The notes beneath the pieces are model-generated. The model was given only the letters and a program-made list of their open reading frames with translations, made no database searches and was not told the origin of the DNA. Positions 34,341 through 41,731 of a stretch of DNA of 64,000 nucleotides are shown piece after piece. The stretch spans positions 43,203 to 107,202 of the forward strand of contig CACMKP010000002.1 of assembly GCA_902614355.1 (NCBI GenBank). The letters run 5' to 3'. How positions within the stretch are numbered: position 1 is the stretch's first letter; every line of letters begins with the position of its first letter. The DNA comes from an uncultured Pelagibacteraceae bacterium. Its GTDB lineage: Bacteria; Pseudomonadota; Alphaproteobacteria; Pelagibacterales; Pelagibacteraceae. The position numbers and the translations under genes were made by a program.

Positions 34341-35579
34341 TTATCTTTCAGACCACTTAGGAATCGGGTGAATTAACTTCGCTGAAGCCCATTTAGTTGG
34401 AGCTACAACTTTGTTTTCACATTTTCCTGAGCCATCACACATTACCTGGAAAAGAACCATAGGCTTGTCAACATTCTGACCACCTTCTGCGAACTTTATA
34501 TTTCCATAAAATGTTTGCATGTTAGTAGCTGCAAGAGCATCTCGTACTTTTTTCTGATCAAAAGAATTTGCTCTTTCAAATGCATCTTTAAATACTAACA
34601 GCGCAGCTGAAGACTCTGCTGACTGATATGGCGGATCATAACCAAACTCTTTTTCAAAGTCTGCTGCATATTTCATACCATCTTTAAAGAAATTATCTTT
34701 ATAAGTTAATGTCTTATGCCATTGTGATGCACACAAAGCATACTGTGAATTCTTACCATGTTGTTTCGATAATTTCGCAGCATCGCAGTGTGTCATCGCT
34801 AGCATAGGCACATCTACTTTCATTTCAGCTATTTGTCTAATTGCAGTTAGTGCTCCTTTTGTATGACCTGATACTACAAGAACATCTGGCTTCATTTGTT
34901 TTACCTTAACTAATGTAGCAGCCATATCATTTAACTCTTTCGGTAATTTATCGTCTATTACTTTTTTAGAGCCTGTTCTCTTAATTGCATCAAGCACTCC
35001 CAATCTTACGTCTTGAGAAAATGCATCTTGTTCAAATGCCATTGCAACTGTTACTGGTTTACCGTTATTCTTTTCAACTGCTAAATCTATAGCAACATCA
35101 AGATATAAGTTTGCTGGAGCTAATACTGCAAATAGATATTTGTAACCTTTTGTAAACAAAGATCTAGAAGCACCATTTGCTTCAACCATTGGAACACCAT
35201 ATTTTTCTGTAACTGGTGCAATTGCTTTTGTTAAACCTGAACTGTATGGTCCAAGCATAAACTCAACACCATCTTGTGAGATTAATCTTTCTGCTAATTG
35301 AGCTGCTCTTTTTGGGTTTGATTCATCATCGTAATAAATGATTTCAAACTTATAAGTTTTTCCACCAACTTTTACTCCACCCATGTTGTTAATTCTATCA
35401 ACAGCCATATTATAACCGTTTTGTGTATGAACACCATTAGATGAGTATTTACCAGTTAATGAAATGGCAGCACCTAAGACAATCTTATCTCCAACAACTT
35501 TTGCAAATGATGTAACAGAAGTTGAAAATAAAATTACTACTGCAGAAATAAAACTCAAGATTGTTCTACTTATTTTCAT
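34341..35579 (-). CDS. livK: Periplasmic solute-binding protein, LivK type (first set)
   Basis: Binding protein of the first Liv-type importer, 412 residues. The signal peptide is MKISRTILSFISAVVILFST plus SVTSFA, with mature sequence beginning KVVGDKIVLGAAISLTGKYS. The usual ligand-domain blocks YDDESNPKRAAQLAERLISQ and FMLGPYSSGLTKAIAPVTEK are followed by MVEANGASRSLF. Two cysteines near the C-terminus (VMCDGSGKCEN) could form a disulfide. It is the first gene of the 13-gene cluster, with its own promoter upstream and a terminator downstream, predicting abundant binding protein and limited permease. Confidence 0.92.
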   Translation of the reverse strand: MKISRTILSFISAVVILFSTSVTSFAKVVGDKIVLGAAISLTGKYSSNGVHTQNGYNMAVDRINNMGGVKVGGKTYKFEIIYYDDESNPKRAAQLAERLISQDGVEFMLGPYSSGLTKAIAPVTEKYGVPMVEANGASRSLFTKGYKYLFAVLAPANLYLDVAIDLAVEKNNGKPVTVAMAFEQDAFSQDVRLGVLDAIKRTGSKKVIDDKLPKELNDMAATLVKVKQMKPDVLVVSGHTKGALTAIRQIAEMKVDVPMLAMTHCDAAKLSKQHGKNSQYALCASQWHKTLTYKDNFFKDGMKYAADFEKEFGYDPPYQSAESSAALLVFKDAFERANSFDQKKVRDALAATNMQTFYGNIKFAEGGQNVDKPMVLFQVMCDGSGKCENKVVAPTKWASAKLIHPIPKWSER

Positions 35580-35614
35580 TTTATTTCCTTTTGTTATTAA
35601 TTAATTAATACTTA

Positions 35615-35643
35615 ATTAAATAAATAATTTTAAAGTATTGCAA
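35615..35643 (-). promoter_or_regulatory. Candidate promoter of the livK cluster
   Basis: On the minus strand TTGCAA (35638-35643), a 17-base spacer and TTTAAT (35615-35620) lie 36 bases before the livK ATG, inside the 90-base gap after the LysE-type gene. The surrounding DNA is so AT-rich that alternative -10 boxes exist. A short inverted repeat GCAAAA/TTTTGC (35647-35662) upstream may end the LysE-type transcript. Confidence 0.4.
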
Positions 35644-35669
35644 GAGGCAAAAAAACTTTTGCATATGTG

Positions 35670-36284
35670 CTAATACTGTTGTGTTACAATAATAATTGAG
35701 GCTATGATTACCAAAACACTCGCTGAGATTGTATTAATTGTTTTTGGATTTGCTTTTATCCATGTAATAAGTTTTTGTGCCAACAGAGCGTAACCAATTA
35801 ATGAAATAAAATCTAAAACAACATAAGTAGTTATTAAAATAAAAAACTGGACGATATAATTGGTACTAAAGTCAATGAATTGAGGGAATATTAAAGGAAA
35901 GAACAACCAAGCCTTAGGACTTGTGCCTGCAACTAAAAAACCATCTTTATAAAAAGAAAAGGTTCCTTTTGAGCTAATTATTTTCGAATTAACATCTTTT
36001 GGTGAAGATTTGTAAACATCATAAGCTAAATAAATTAAATAAATTACACCAATCCATTTAAAAATATTTAGGATATTTGGATTGTCAGATAAAAAAGAGC
36101 CGATGACAAAAATTACTAAAGTTGCCTGTAGTAAATTTGCGGTAACATCTCCAAAAGCTGTCCATATACAATTTTTAACTCCATAATTCATTGAATAAGA
36201 AATGATTACTATTCTAGGGGTACCAGGTGTAATAAATAAAAAAATAATGATCTGTAAAAAAAGGATAAAATCCAATGGGAGCAT
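35670..36284 (-). CDS. LysE/RhtB-family exporter with structured leader
   Basis: Second LysE-superfamily efflux protein of the window, 204 residues, about six membrane segments. The N-terminal signature is FITPGTPRIVIISYSMNYG, a variant of TPGPN with Thr-Pro in place of Pro-Asn. The middle contains AGTSPKAWLFFPLIFPQFID, matching the NPKA block of the family with Ser-Pro-Lys. The start at 36284 fits the family N-terminus closely, yet the ATG follows a terminator-like hairpin and T-tract with no spacer, so a Shine-Dalgarno is missing. The exported compound is unknown; the leader suggests expression responds to a signal such as the substrate itself. Confidence 0.82.
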   Translation of the reverse strand: MLPLDFILFLQIIIFLFITPGTPRIVIISYSMNYGVKNCIWTAFGDVTANLLQATLVIFVIGSFLSDNPNILNIFKWIGVIYLIYLAYDVYKSSPKDVNSKIISSKGTFSFYKDGFLVAGTSPKAWLFFPLIFPQFIDFSTNYIVQFFILITTYVVLDFISLIGYALLAQKLITWIKANPKTINTISASVLVIIASIIIVTQQY

Positions 36285-36340
36285 AAAAAAAAAGATAGTC
36301 CTTAAAAACCGGGAGCTAAAGATGGCTGAGAAGGACTATC
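36285..36340 (-). promoter_or_regulatory. Candidate transcription attenuator/riboswitch in the LysE-type leader
   Basis: On the minus strand a perfect 10-base stem GATAGTCCTT/AAGGACTATC (36331-36340 with 36294-36303) closes a 27-base loop and is followed by nine T residues that run straight into the ATG at 36284. AAGACC upstream (36357-36362) can pair with GGTTTT in the loop (36305-36310), which would give an H-type pseudoknot. The loop also holds CTCAGCC and AGCTCCCGG. I recognise no known riboswitch class; the structure and ligand sensing are inferred. Confidence 0.5.
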
Positions 36341-36373
36341 AAATCACAATATATCAGGTCTTAAAAAAAATGC

Positions 36374-36379
36374 ATTATA
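36374..36379 (-). promoter_or_regulatory. -10 box for the LysE-type leader RNA
   Basis: A perfect TATAAT on the minus strand would place the transcription start near 36367, just before the AAGACC segment that could form the pseudoknot. No good -35 hexamer is seen 16-18 bases upstream; that stretch overlaps the start region of the divergent DUF2805-type gene. Confidence 0.45.
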
Positions 36380-36404
36380 GATTTTTTTGAAATATAAGGG
36401 ATTT

Positions 36405-36701
36405 ATGAAAAAAAAAGGTCACAGGCCTATCACTAAAGTCAAGAATCCTGAGCCAAGCGTTGAAAGTCCAGATTGGGTCATATGGGCTGCCTGGGCTGAC
36501 AGGATCACATTTGAGGAAATTAAAAAAAAAACAGGTTACGCAGAATCTGATGTCATAAGAATAATGCGAAGATCACTCAAACCCTCCTCATTTAGATTAT
36601 GGAGAAAAAGAGTTCATGAAAAAAGTATCAAACATAGAAAGAAATTTGAATACTCTCGAAAACAAATATCTAGTAAAATTAAAAAAGGTGATTATCTATA
36701 G
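36405..36701 (+). CDS. DUF2805/TIGR03643-type small basic protein
   Basis: A 98-residue, strongly basic, soluble protein of a family I know only as DUF2805/TIGR03643. The core PDWVIWAAWADRITFEEIKK, TGYAESDVIRIMRRSLKPSS and FRLWRKRV looks like a helix-turn-helix or three-helix bundle that could bind nucleic acid. I use the ATG at 36405 with AAGGGA just before it; an in-frame TTG at 36387 is possible. The glutaredoxin gene starts 3 bases after its stop, so the two are co-transcribed. Function is unknown. Confidence 0.65.
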   Translation: MKKKGHRPITKVKNPEPSVESPDWVIWAAWADRITFEEIKKKTGYAESDVIRIMRRSLKPSSFRLWRKRVHEKSIKHRKKFEYSRKQISSKIKKGDYL

Positions 36702-36704
36702 TCT

Positions 36705-36959
36705 ATGAAAATTGTTACGATATATACTGGACCATACTGTAATTATTGTGATGCAGCAAAACGATTATTAACAAGAAATAATGCACCTTATAAAGAAATT
36801 AATGTAGCTGAAGTCGAAGGTGCAAAAGACGAGATGATAAAGAAAGCTAATGGAAAAAAAACAATACCACAAATATTTTTTGATGATCAGCATATTGGTG
36901 GTTATGATGAAGTTAGAGCTTTAGAAAAAGAAAATAAACTTCAAGGAATGTTAAAATAA
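36705..36959 (+). CDS. grxC: Glutaredoxin 3 (dithiol)
   Basis: Glutathione-dependent thiol oxidoreductase, 84 residues, the usual GrxC length. The thioredoxin fold carries the active site GPYCNYCDAAKRLL (CxxC with Asn-Tyr between the cysteines, a change from the common CPYC), the cis-proline block GKKTIPQIFFDDQHIGG and the GGYDE glutathione-binding loop. It follows the DUF2805-type gene by 3 bases. Its stop codon abuts the stop of the convergent secreted-protein gene without any gap. Confidence 0.93.
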   Translation: MKIVTIYTGPYCNYCDAAKRLLTRNNAPYKEINVAEVEGAKDEMIKKANGKKTIPQIFFDDQHIGGYDEVRALEKENKLQGMLK

Positions 36960-37736
36960 TTATTTGATTGAAACTGTTACTACAGGTTCTTCAGCCCAGA
37001 TTTGACAAAGTTCATTTGCTTCATTAGCACCAACTGCTGCTGATGTACCAAAAGAAATATCTATTTGTGGTGAAATTAATGCAACAGTATATGGAGAACT
37101 CAATTCATAAATTAAAACATGATCGTTTTCAGTGCTTCCATCTGCATGTTGAGTTTGGAATGTGGAAGAGCCAGTTCCTTGTGCATAGTTTAAAGTTTGG
37201 TCAAGGTTAAAGCCTCCAACGCCTGAACAGGTTAAAGCTGTACATTGAGTATATTTATCATTAATTAAATAAACATTCATTTCCGCTGCAGTTTGGTCAT
37301 TAGCAATTACTGGCTTATGTGTATACTTTCCTGAAGACTCACTTGCAGAGCCATACATTTCATCTGTCGTCGCAACTGTTCTGCAAGCTGTTGCGTTTGA
37401 TCCAGCTGCGATTGCTGTGGAGTTTTTAATTGTAAACTTTCTATCGATAGTAACTCTCATATGTGTATAAGTTTCACCTAGTGGTAATAATGTTGAGTCT
37501 CCATATGAAGCAGCTGCAGCTCCAGCATTTACTGAGGCTATATCAACAACTTTATCTCCAGAACCTACCACAACTGCACCTTCGCAACTTGAAACTCCAC
37601 TACTCGATGTGCATAATTCAACCTTTCTCATGGTAACTTTGTAAACATCTGCAGCTCCAGTAGCCGAATAAGAATAATTGGTAAAGAAAGTTAAAACTAA
37701 TAGACCTATTGGAATTATTTTATAAATTATTTTCAT
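36960..37736 (-). CDS. Secreted cysteine-containing protein of unknown function, partner of inverse autotransporter
   Basis: A 258-residue protein with a signal peptide (MKIIYKIIPIGLLVLTFFTN then YSYSA) and a mature part rich in Ala, Gly, Ser, Thr and Val. Composition and alternating pattern (VYKVTMRKVELC, THMRVTIDRKFTIKN, NDHVLIYELSSPYTVALI) suggest an all-beta sandwich. Six cysteines after the signal (in VELC, SSCEG, TACRT, TQCTALTC and ELCQI) could form three disulfides. No family is recognised. Its ATG overlaps the stop of the inverse-autotransporter gene (TAATG), so both are translated in a fixed relation; it could be the detached surface passenger of that barrel. This last point is inference. 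Confidence 0.6.
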   Translation of the reverse strand: MKIIYKIIPIGLLVLTFFTNYSYSATGAADVYKVTMRKVELCTSSSGVSSCEGAVVVGSGDKVVDIASVNAGAAAASYGDSTLLPLGETYTHMRVTIDRKFTIKNSTAIAAGSNATACRTVATTDEMYGSASESSGKYTHKPVIANDQTAAEMNVYLINDKYTQCTALTCSGVGGFNLDQTLNYAQGTGSSTFQTQHADGSTENDHVLIYELSSPYTVALISPQIDISFGTSAAVGANEANELCQIWAEEPVVTVSIK

Positions 37737-38572
37737 TAATCTGTTCTCGAAATTGTTGCTGAACCTTTAAATTCAACCATTATTTTATTATTTCTTTTAA
37801 CTTTTGTAAGAAGTTCACCAGACATATCTTTTTGATCTTTCCATTTAGTTTTATTGAAAAATCCATCCTGTAAAGAATAACCAGATCTAGGTGGATGAAT
37901 AAATTGTATTTTTGCGTACCACTCATCTTCTAAGCTGGTTTTATTTTTATTATCATACGCTAACTCTAGAATAGTGTTTGGCGACAAAAGCATTTCAGAG
38001 CCAATTTTTGTACCCTTTATATCAAATCTATTTCTTTTATCCCAGCTGTAGGTATCTACAAAAATATCCGCCCAGTGTAAATGAGGAATCTGAGATGCTA
38101 ATCTCAGATCGTAACCACTCATAACATTTTCATCTCCATCTTGTATACGCTTATAATAATTAGCTCCAAATTCTAAAACAGCACTTTCAGCCTCGTATCC
38201 CAAGCTTACTCTTTTATTGCCACTTTGGTCGTAATCAAAGAAACTATTATATCCTGTCATTAGAGTTTTATTATCATTTAAAAATCTTTTACCAAGACCA
38301 ATATTTCCAACTAATCGCCCATCATTATTTCTCTCAGTGCTAGTTAATGAGAACTGGGTAAAAATATTTCCATTTAAGGTTTTTTTAACTTCTCTTACTG
38401 CTAAAAAACTAAAATCGGGTTTATAATTTTCTCTAATATCGAGACTTACTTCTGTATCACCCTCTCCTGGTATAAAACCACTTACATATTCTGAAATTTT
38501 TTTTGACATTTCATTTGCACTTGAAAAAGAGGTTAGTGAAAGCAAGAACACGGTTAAAATTGTAAATCTCAT
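37736..38572 (-). CDS. Inverse autotransporter (intimin/invasin-type) beta-barrel without passenger
   Basis: A 278-residue outer-membrane protein matching the beta-domain of intimin and invasin. After a signal peptide (MRFTILTVFLLSLTSFSSA) come DTEVSLDIRENYKPDFSFLA, GNIGLGKRFLNDNKTLMTGY, SFFDYDQSGNKRVSLGYEAE, GYDLRLASQIPHLHWADIFV, KGTKIGSEMLLSPNTILELA and DEWYAKIQFIH, the same strand order as in those adhesins. The end, LTKVKRNNKIMVEFKG (about residues 255-270), corresponds to the V-x-RNN-x-IVLEY linker that passes back through the barrel. The protein stops eight residues later, so the Ig-like passenger is missing, as are LysM and peptidoglycan-binding extensions. The next gene starts within its stop codon. 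Confidence 0.82.
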   Translation of the reverse strand: MRFTILTVFLLSLTSFSSANEMSKKISEYVSGFIPGEGDTEVSLDIRENYKPDFSFLAVREVKKTLNGNIFTQFSLTSTERNNDGRLVGNIGLGKRFLNDNKTLMTGYNSFFDYDQSGNKRVSLGYEAESAVLEFGANYYKRIQDGDENVMSGYDLRLASQIPHLHWADIFVDTYSWDKRNRFDIKGTKIGSEMLLSPNTILELAYDNKNKTSLEDEWYAKIQFIHPPRSGYSLQDGFFNKTKWKDQKDMSGELLTKVKRNNKIMVEFKGSATISRTD

Positions 38573-38615
38573 ATTTTTGATCCTATATATTAAATATATT
38601 CAATACAATGATATT

Positions 38616-38987
38616 TTATTTCGTTTTTTTAAAAACTAGACAAATACCGTTATTACAATATCTTTTACCAGTCGGTCTCGGTCCATCATCAAATATATGA
38701 CCATGATGAGCGTTACAATTTTTACAATGATATTCAGTTCTGGCATAACCTATGAAATGATCTGTTTTTGTTTCAAATACACCTGGTAAGGACTCATAAA
38801 ATGAAGGCCATCCAGATCCACTTTCATATTTTGTTTTTGAATCAAATAATTTTATATTACAATTAGCACAGTGATAAGATCCCTCTCGCTTTTCATTATT
38901 TAATTCGCTTGATCCAGGTCGTTCAGTGCCTTCTTCAAACATAACTAATTTTTGTTCTGCTGTGAGATTTGGATTTTTTTTATTCAT
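38616..38987 (-). CDS. msrB: Peptide methionine-R-sulfoxide reductase MsrB
   Basis: Repairs methionine-R-sulfoxide in proteins, 123 residues, a complete stand-alone MsrB. Two CxxC pairs (YHCANC and YHCKNC) form the structural zinc site. GTERPGSSELN, GSGWPSFYESLPG and NAHHGHIFDDGPRPTGKRYC are the conserved blocks, with the catalytic cysteine in RYCNNG; a second late cysteine in NGICLVF replaces the usual Ser or Ala. No signal peptide, so cytoplasmic. It lies 43 bases upstream of the inverse autotransporter and 5 bases after the HDAC-like gene, in the same direction. Confidence 0.95.
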   Translation of the reverse strand: MNKKNPNLTAEQKLVMFEEGTERPGSSELNNEKREGSYHCANCNIKLFDSKTKYESGSGWPSFYESLPGVFETKTDHFIGYARTEYHCKNCNAHHGHIFDDGPRPTGKRYCNNGICLVFKKTK

Positions 38988-38992
38988 GATTA

Positions 38993-39886
38993 CTAAATCA
39001 ATTTAGCACATGACTGGTGCAAAAAAGAGTGTAATTCAACAAGTTTATCAATATTTTTATTGTAACCACCGCCTAAAACTCCACAAAGAGGAATTCTTTT
39101 AGAAAAAAAATTTTCTGTAACAATTTCATCTCTTTTTTTTATCCCATCATCTGAAATCTTTAATTTACCTAAGCGATCGTTAAAATGGATGTCAACCCCC
39201 GCAATATAGAAAACAAAATCAAAATTTTCTCTATTTAATTTATTTAAATGAAATTTAAGTATATTCAAGTATTCCTTATCCTCCGTATCATTTTCAAGCT
39301 CCACATCGCAATCACTAATTGATTTTTTAGCAGGATAATTTGATTTTGAATGCATACTAAAAGTAAAAACATTTTTATTGTCCTTGAATATATCTGAGTT
39401 GCCGTTTCCTTGATGAACATCCAAATCAACAATTAATATTCTTTTTGCCAATTCTTTATCTAGTAGAAATTGAGAGGCAACTGCTACATCGTTAAAAACA
39501 CAATATCCTGCACCACTATCATAATTCGCATGATGACTTCCTCCTGCAGTATTACAAGCAATACCATGATTTATCGCAAGTTTAGAGGCAAGCACTGTTC
39601 CTCCTGTTGCAACCAACGACCTTTGAATTACGCTATCAACCAATGGAAAACCAATTTTTTTAACTCCATTTTCATCTAACGTTTTATTTTTGATTTTATT
39701 AATATATTTTTCAGAGTGGGCACCCTTTAAAGTTTCTTCTGAACATGGATATGGTTTATGAAACTTTGTTACTATCTTATTCTTTAATAAAAAATCTGCA
39801 AGATCACCAAATTTATTAATAGGAAATTTATGATCATCACCAATTTTAGCAAAATAATCTTTATGATTGACTACAGGTAAATCCAT
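38993..39886 (-). CDS. Histone-deacetylase-superfamily amidohydrolase
   Basis: Zinc-dependent deacetylase of the arginase/HDAC fold, 297 residues, like bacterial acetoin-utilisation and acetylpolyamine amidohydrolase proteins. Seen are NTAGGSHHANYDSGAGYCVF with the catalytic histidine pair, NDVAVASQFLL, RILIVDLDVHQGNGNSDIF with zinc-binding Asp and His, the block FSMHSKSNYP, and AGVDIHFNDRLGKLKIS with the last zinc Asp. I use the ATG at 39886; an in-frame TTG at 39895 overlaps the upstream gene more. Substrate is unknown; acetylated lysine or polyamines are options. It is adjacent to a D-2-hydroxyacid dehydrogenase. Confidence 0.85.
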   Translation of the reverse strand: MDLPVVNHKDYFAKIGDDHKFPINKFGDLADFLLKNKIVTKFHKPYPCSEETLKGAHSEKYINKIKNKTLDENGVKKIGFPLVDSVIQRSLVATGGTVLASKLAINHGIACNTAGGSHHANYDSGAGYCVFNDVAVASQFLLDKELAKRILIVDLDVHQGNGNSDIFKDNKNVFTFSMHSKSNYPAKKSISDCDVELENDTEDKEYLNILKFHLNKLNRENFDFVFYIAGVDIHFNDRLGKLKISDDGIKKRDEIVTENFFSKRIPLCGVLGGGYNKNIDKLVELHSFLHQSCAKLI

Positions 39887-39887
39887 T

Positions 39888-40838
39888 TTACTCAATCACC
39901 CGAATTGGTTTACCATTAACGCAGGCCTCTAGTGACTCGATCATTTGAGTAAAATAAACGTGATAATTTTCAGCCGTCACATATCCAATGTGAGGTGTGA
40001 GTAAGGCATTTGGCAAAAATCTTAATTTATTATTTTCTGATAAAGGCTCTTTTTCATAAACATCTAATCCAGCACCTGCAATTACATTTGTTGATAATGC
40101 AATTATCAAATCGTCTTCGTTTATTATGGGACCCCGAGAGGTATTAATTAAAAATGAGGTCTTTTTCATCTTATCCATTTCTTTAAGAGTAATACAATTT
40201 TTATATCTTTCTCCACCTTGTACATGAATAGATAAAAAGTCAGAGTTTTTTATTAAATCTTCTTTGCTACAAGGCAGAACGTCTAATTCTTTGCAGGTAT
40301 CTAAATTTAAATTTTCACTCCAAGCCATCACTTGCATACCAAATGCCTTACCAACTTTAGCAACCTGCGTTCCTACTTTTCCAAGGCCGATCAAACCAAG
40401 AATTTTACCTTTTAATTCTACACCAACTGAAGTTTGCCAATAACCTTGGTACATATTATCAATTTCCTCTTTTAAGTTTCTTGCTAATCCAAGTATTAAT
40501 GCCCAAGTTAATTCAGGTGTTGGATTAGTATTACTCTCAGTACCACTGACAACAATTTTTCTTTTTTTCGCAGTATCTAGATCAATTGATTTATTTCTTA
40601 ACCCGCTAGTGATTATAAATTTTAATTTAGTTAAATTCTCTATCAAATTTTTTGCTATAGGAGTTCTTTCTCTCATTATTAGGAGAGCCTCAAATTCTGC
40701 TAATTTCTCTATAGCATCAGCTTCATCTACAAAAGGCTCACTAAAAATTTTTATTTCATATTTTCCTGATAATTTTTTTAGATCCACAAATTGTTCTGAA
40801 ACATTTTGATAATCATCTAAAATTGCAACTTTAAGCAT
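39888..40838 (-). CDS. D-isomer-specific 2-hydroxyacid dehydrogenase
   Basis: NAD-dependent interconversion of a D-2-hydroxy acid and its 2-oxo acid (D-3-phosphoglycerate dehydrogenase superfamily), 316 residues. The NAD domain has GKILGLIGLGKVGTQVAKVG, and TSRGPIINEDDLI contains the conserved substrate region; AGLDVYEKEPL and LLTPHIGYVT supply the catalytic Glu-His pair, and the Arg lies in the preceding NTSRG block. No ACT domain, so probably not serine biosynthesis. It overlaps the EamA gene by 8 bases. Confidence 0.87.
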   Translation of the reverse strand: MLKVAILDDYQNVSEQFVDLKKLSGKYEIKIFSEPFVDEADAIEKLAEFEALLIMRERTPIAKNLIENLTKLKFIITSGLRNKSIDLDTAKKRKIVVSGTESNTNPTPELTWALILGLARNLKEEIDNMYQGYWQTSVGVELKGKILGLIGLGKVGTQVAKVGKAFGMQVMAWSENLNLDTCKELDVLPCSKEDLIKNSDFLSIHVQGGERYKNCITLKEMDKMKKTSFLINTSRGPIINEDDLIIALSTNVIAGAGLDVYEKEPLSENNKLRFLPNALLTPHIGYVTAENYHVYFTQMIESLEACVNGKPIRVIE

Positions 40839-41727
40839 AAACTTTTTTATTAGATAAATAAATGCCGGACAATATGAAAAATGCTCCTAAAAAATGATAC
40901 ATTTCAAATTTTTCTTTGAAAATAATAATAGCCATAATGGCACTAAATAACGGCATTAATTGAATAAACATAGATGCTCGATTTGGACCAATTAACTCAA
41001 TACCTTTTTGCCAAAAATAATAAGCGGCTATAGCTGGAAAAATTGCTACATAAGTTAATATTAAAAAAAAATTTTTATCTAAATTTAATTCAAGACCGAT
41101 TGATTTTTCATAAAAAAATTGTGGAATTAAAAACAATATCCCTACAGAAACCATTAATTGTATCAATGTAAATTGTGAAAGTTTAAATTTATTTTTTTTT
41201 AGTAAAGTTGAATAAAGAGACCAGGTAATTACACAAACCAACATCCATATATCACCTTTATTAAAATCTAGAGAAATTATCTTTTGAAAATCTCCATTAG
41301 AAATTATTGAACCTATTCCAACTATAGAAACTAATAATCCAATTAATTGGAAAATATTTGTTTTTTCTATTTTCATTAGTGATGAAAGAACAATCGTCGC
41401 TGCAGGAATGGCCGAAAGCATAAGCACAGCATTTATTACTTGTGTATAATTAAGAGCAAAATAAACTACAGAATTAAATGTACTTATTGTAATTACCCCC
41501 ATAAAACTAATTACAAGCCAATTTTTTTTTATATAGGATAGATTTTTTAAAATTTCTTTGTAGGTAAAAGGTATCAGAATAAACCAAACAGAAATCCACC
41601 TAAAAACATTTAAAGTTAAAGGAGGAATTTCAAATAATGTTGCAAATTTTCCAACTATAAAATTGCCTGACCAACAAAATGTTGCAAGCACTAAAAATAG
41701 ATATGCTAAATAGTTTTTATTAGACAC
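40831..41727 (-). CDS. EamA-family (DMT) transporter
   Basis: Inner-membrane protein of 298 residues with ten hydrophobic helices in two EamA repeats (FLVLATFCWSGNFIVGKFAT at the start of the first, ISLDFNKGDIWMLVCVITWS at the second). GPNRASMFIQLMPLFSAIMA near the end is the conserved segment of the second repeat. Such proteins export or take up metabolites such as amino acids; the substrate cannot be inferred. It lies 4 bases after the DadA-like gene and overlaps the hydroxyacid dehydrogenase gene. Confidence 0.85.
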   Translation of the reverse strand: MSNKNYLAYLFLVLATFCWSGNFIVGKFATLFEIPPLTLNVFRWISVWFILIPFTYKEILKNLSYIKKNWLVISFMGVITISTFNSVVYFALNYTQVINAVLMLSAIPAATIVLSSLMKIEKTNIFQLIGLLVSIVGIGSIISNGDFQKIISLDFNKGDIWMLVCVITWSLYSTLLKKNKFKLSQFTLIQLMVSVGILFLIPQFFYEKSIGLELNLDKNFFLILTYVAIFPAIAAYYFWQKGIELIGPNRASMFIQLMPLFSAIMAIIIFKEKFEMYHFLGAFFILSGIYLSNKKVYA

Positions 41728-41731
41728 GAAA

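Noticed and set aside
36294..36362. Possible TPP riboswitch, because GGCTGAGA and ACCTGAT both occur here.
   Set aside because: GGCTGAGA is on the plus strand and ACCTGAT on the minus strand, so they cannot belong to one THI element, and no thiamine gene is adjacent.
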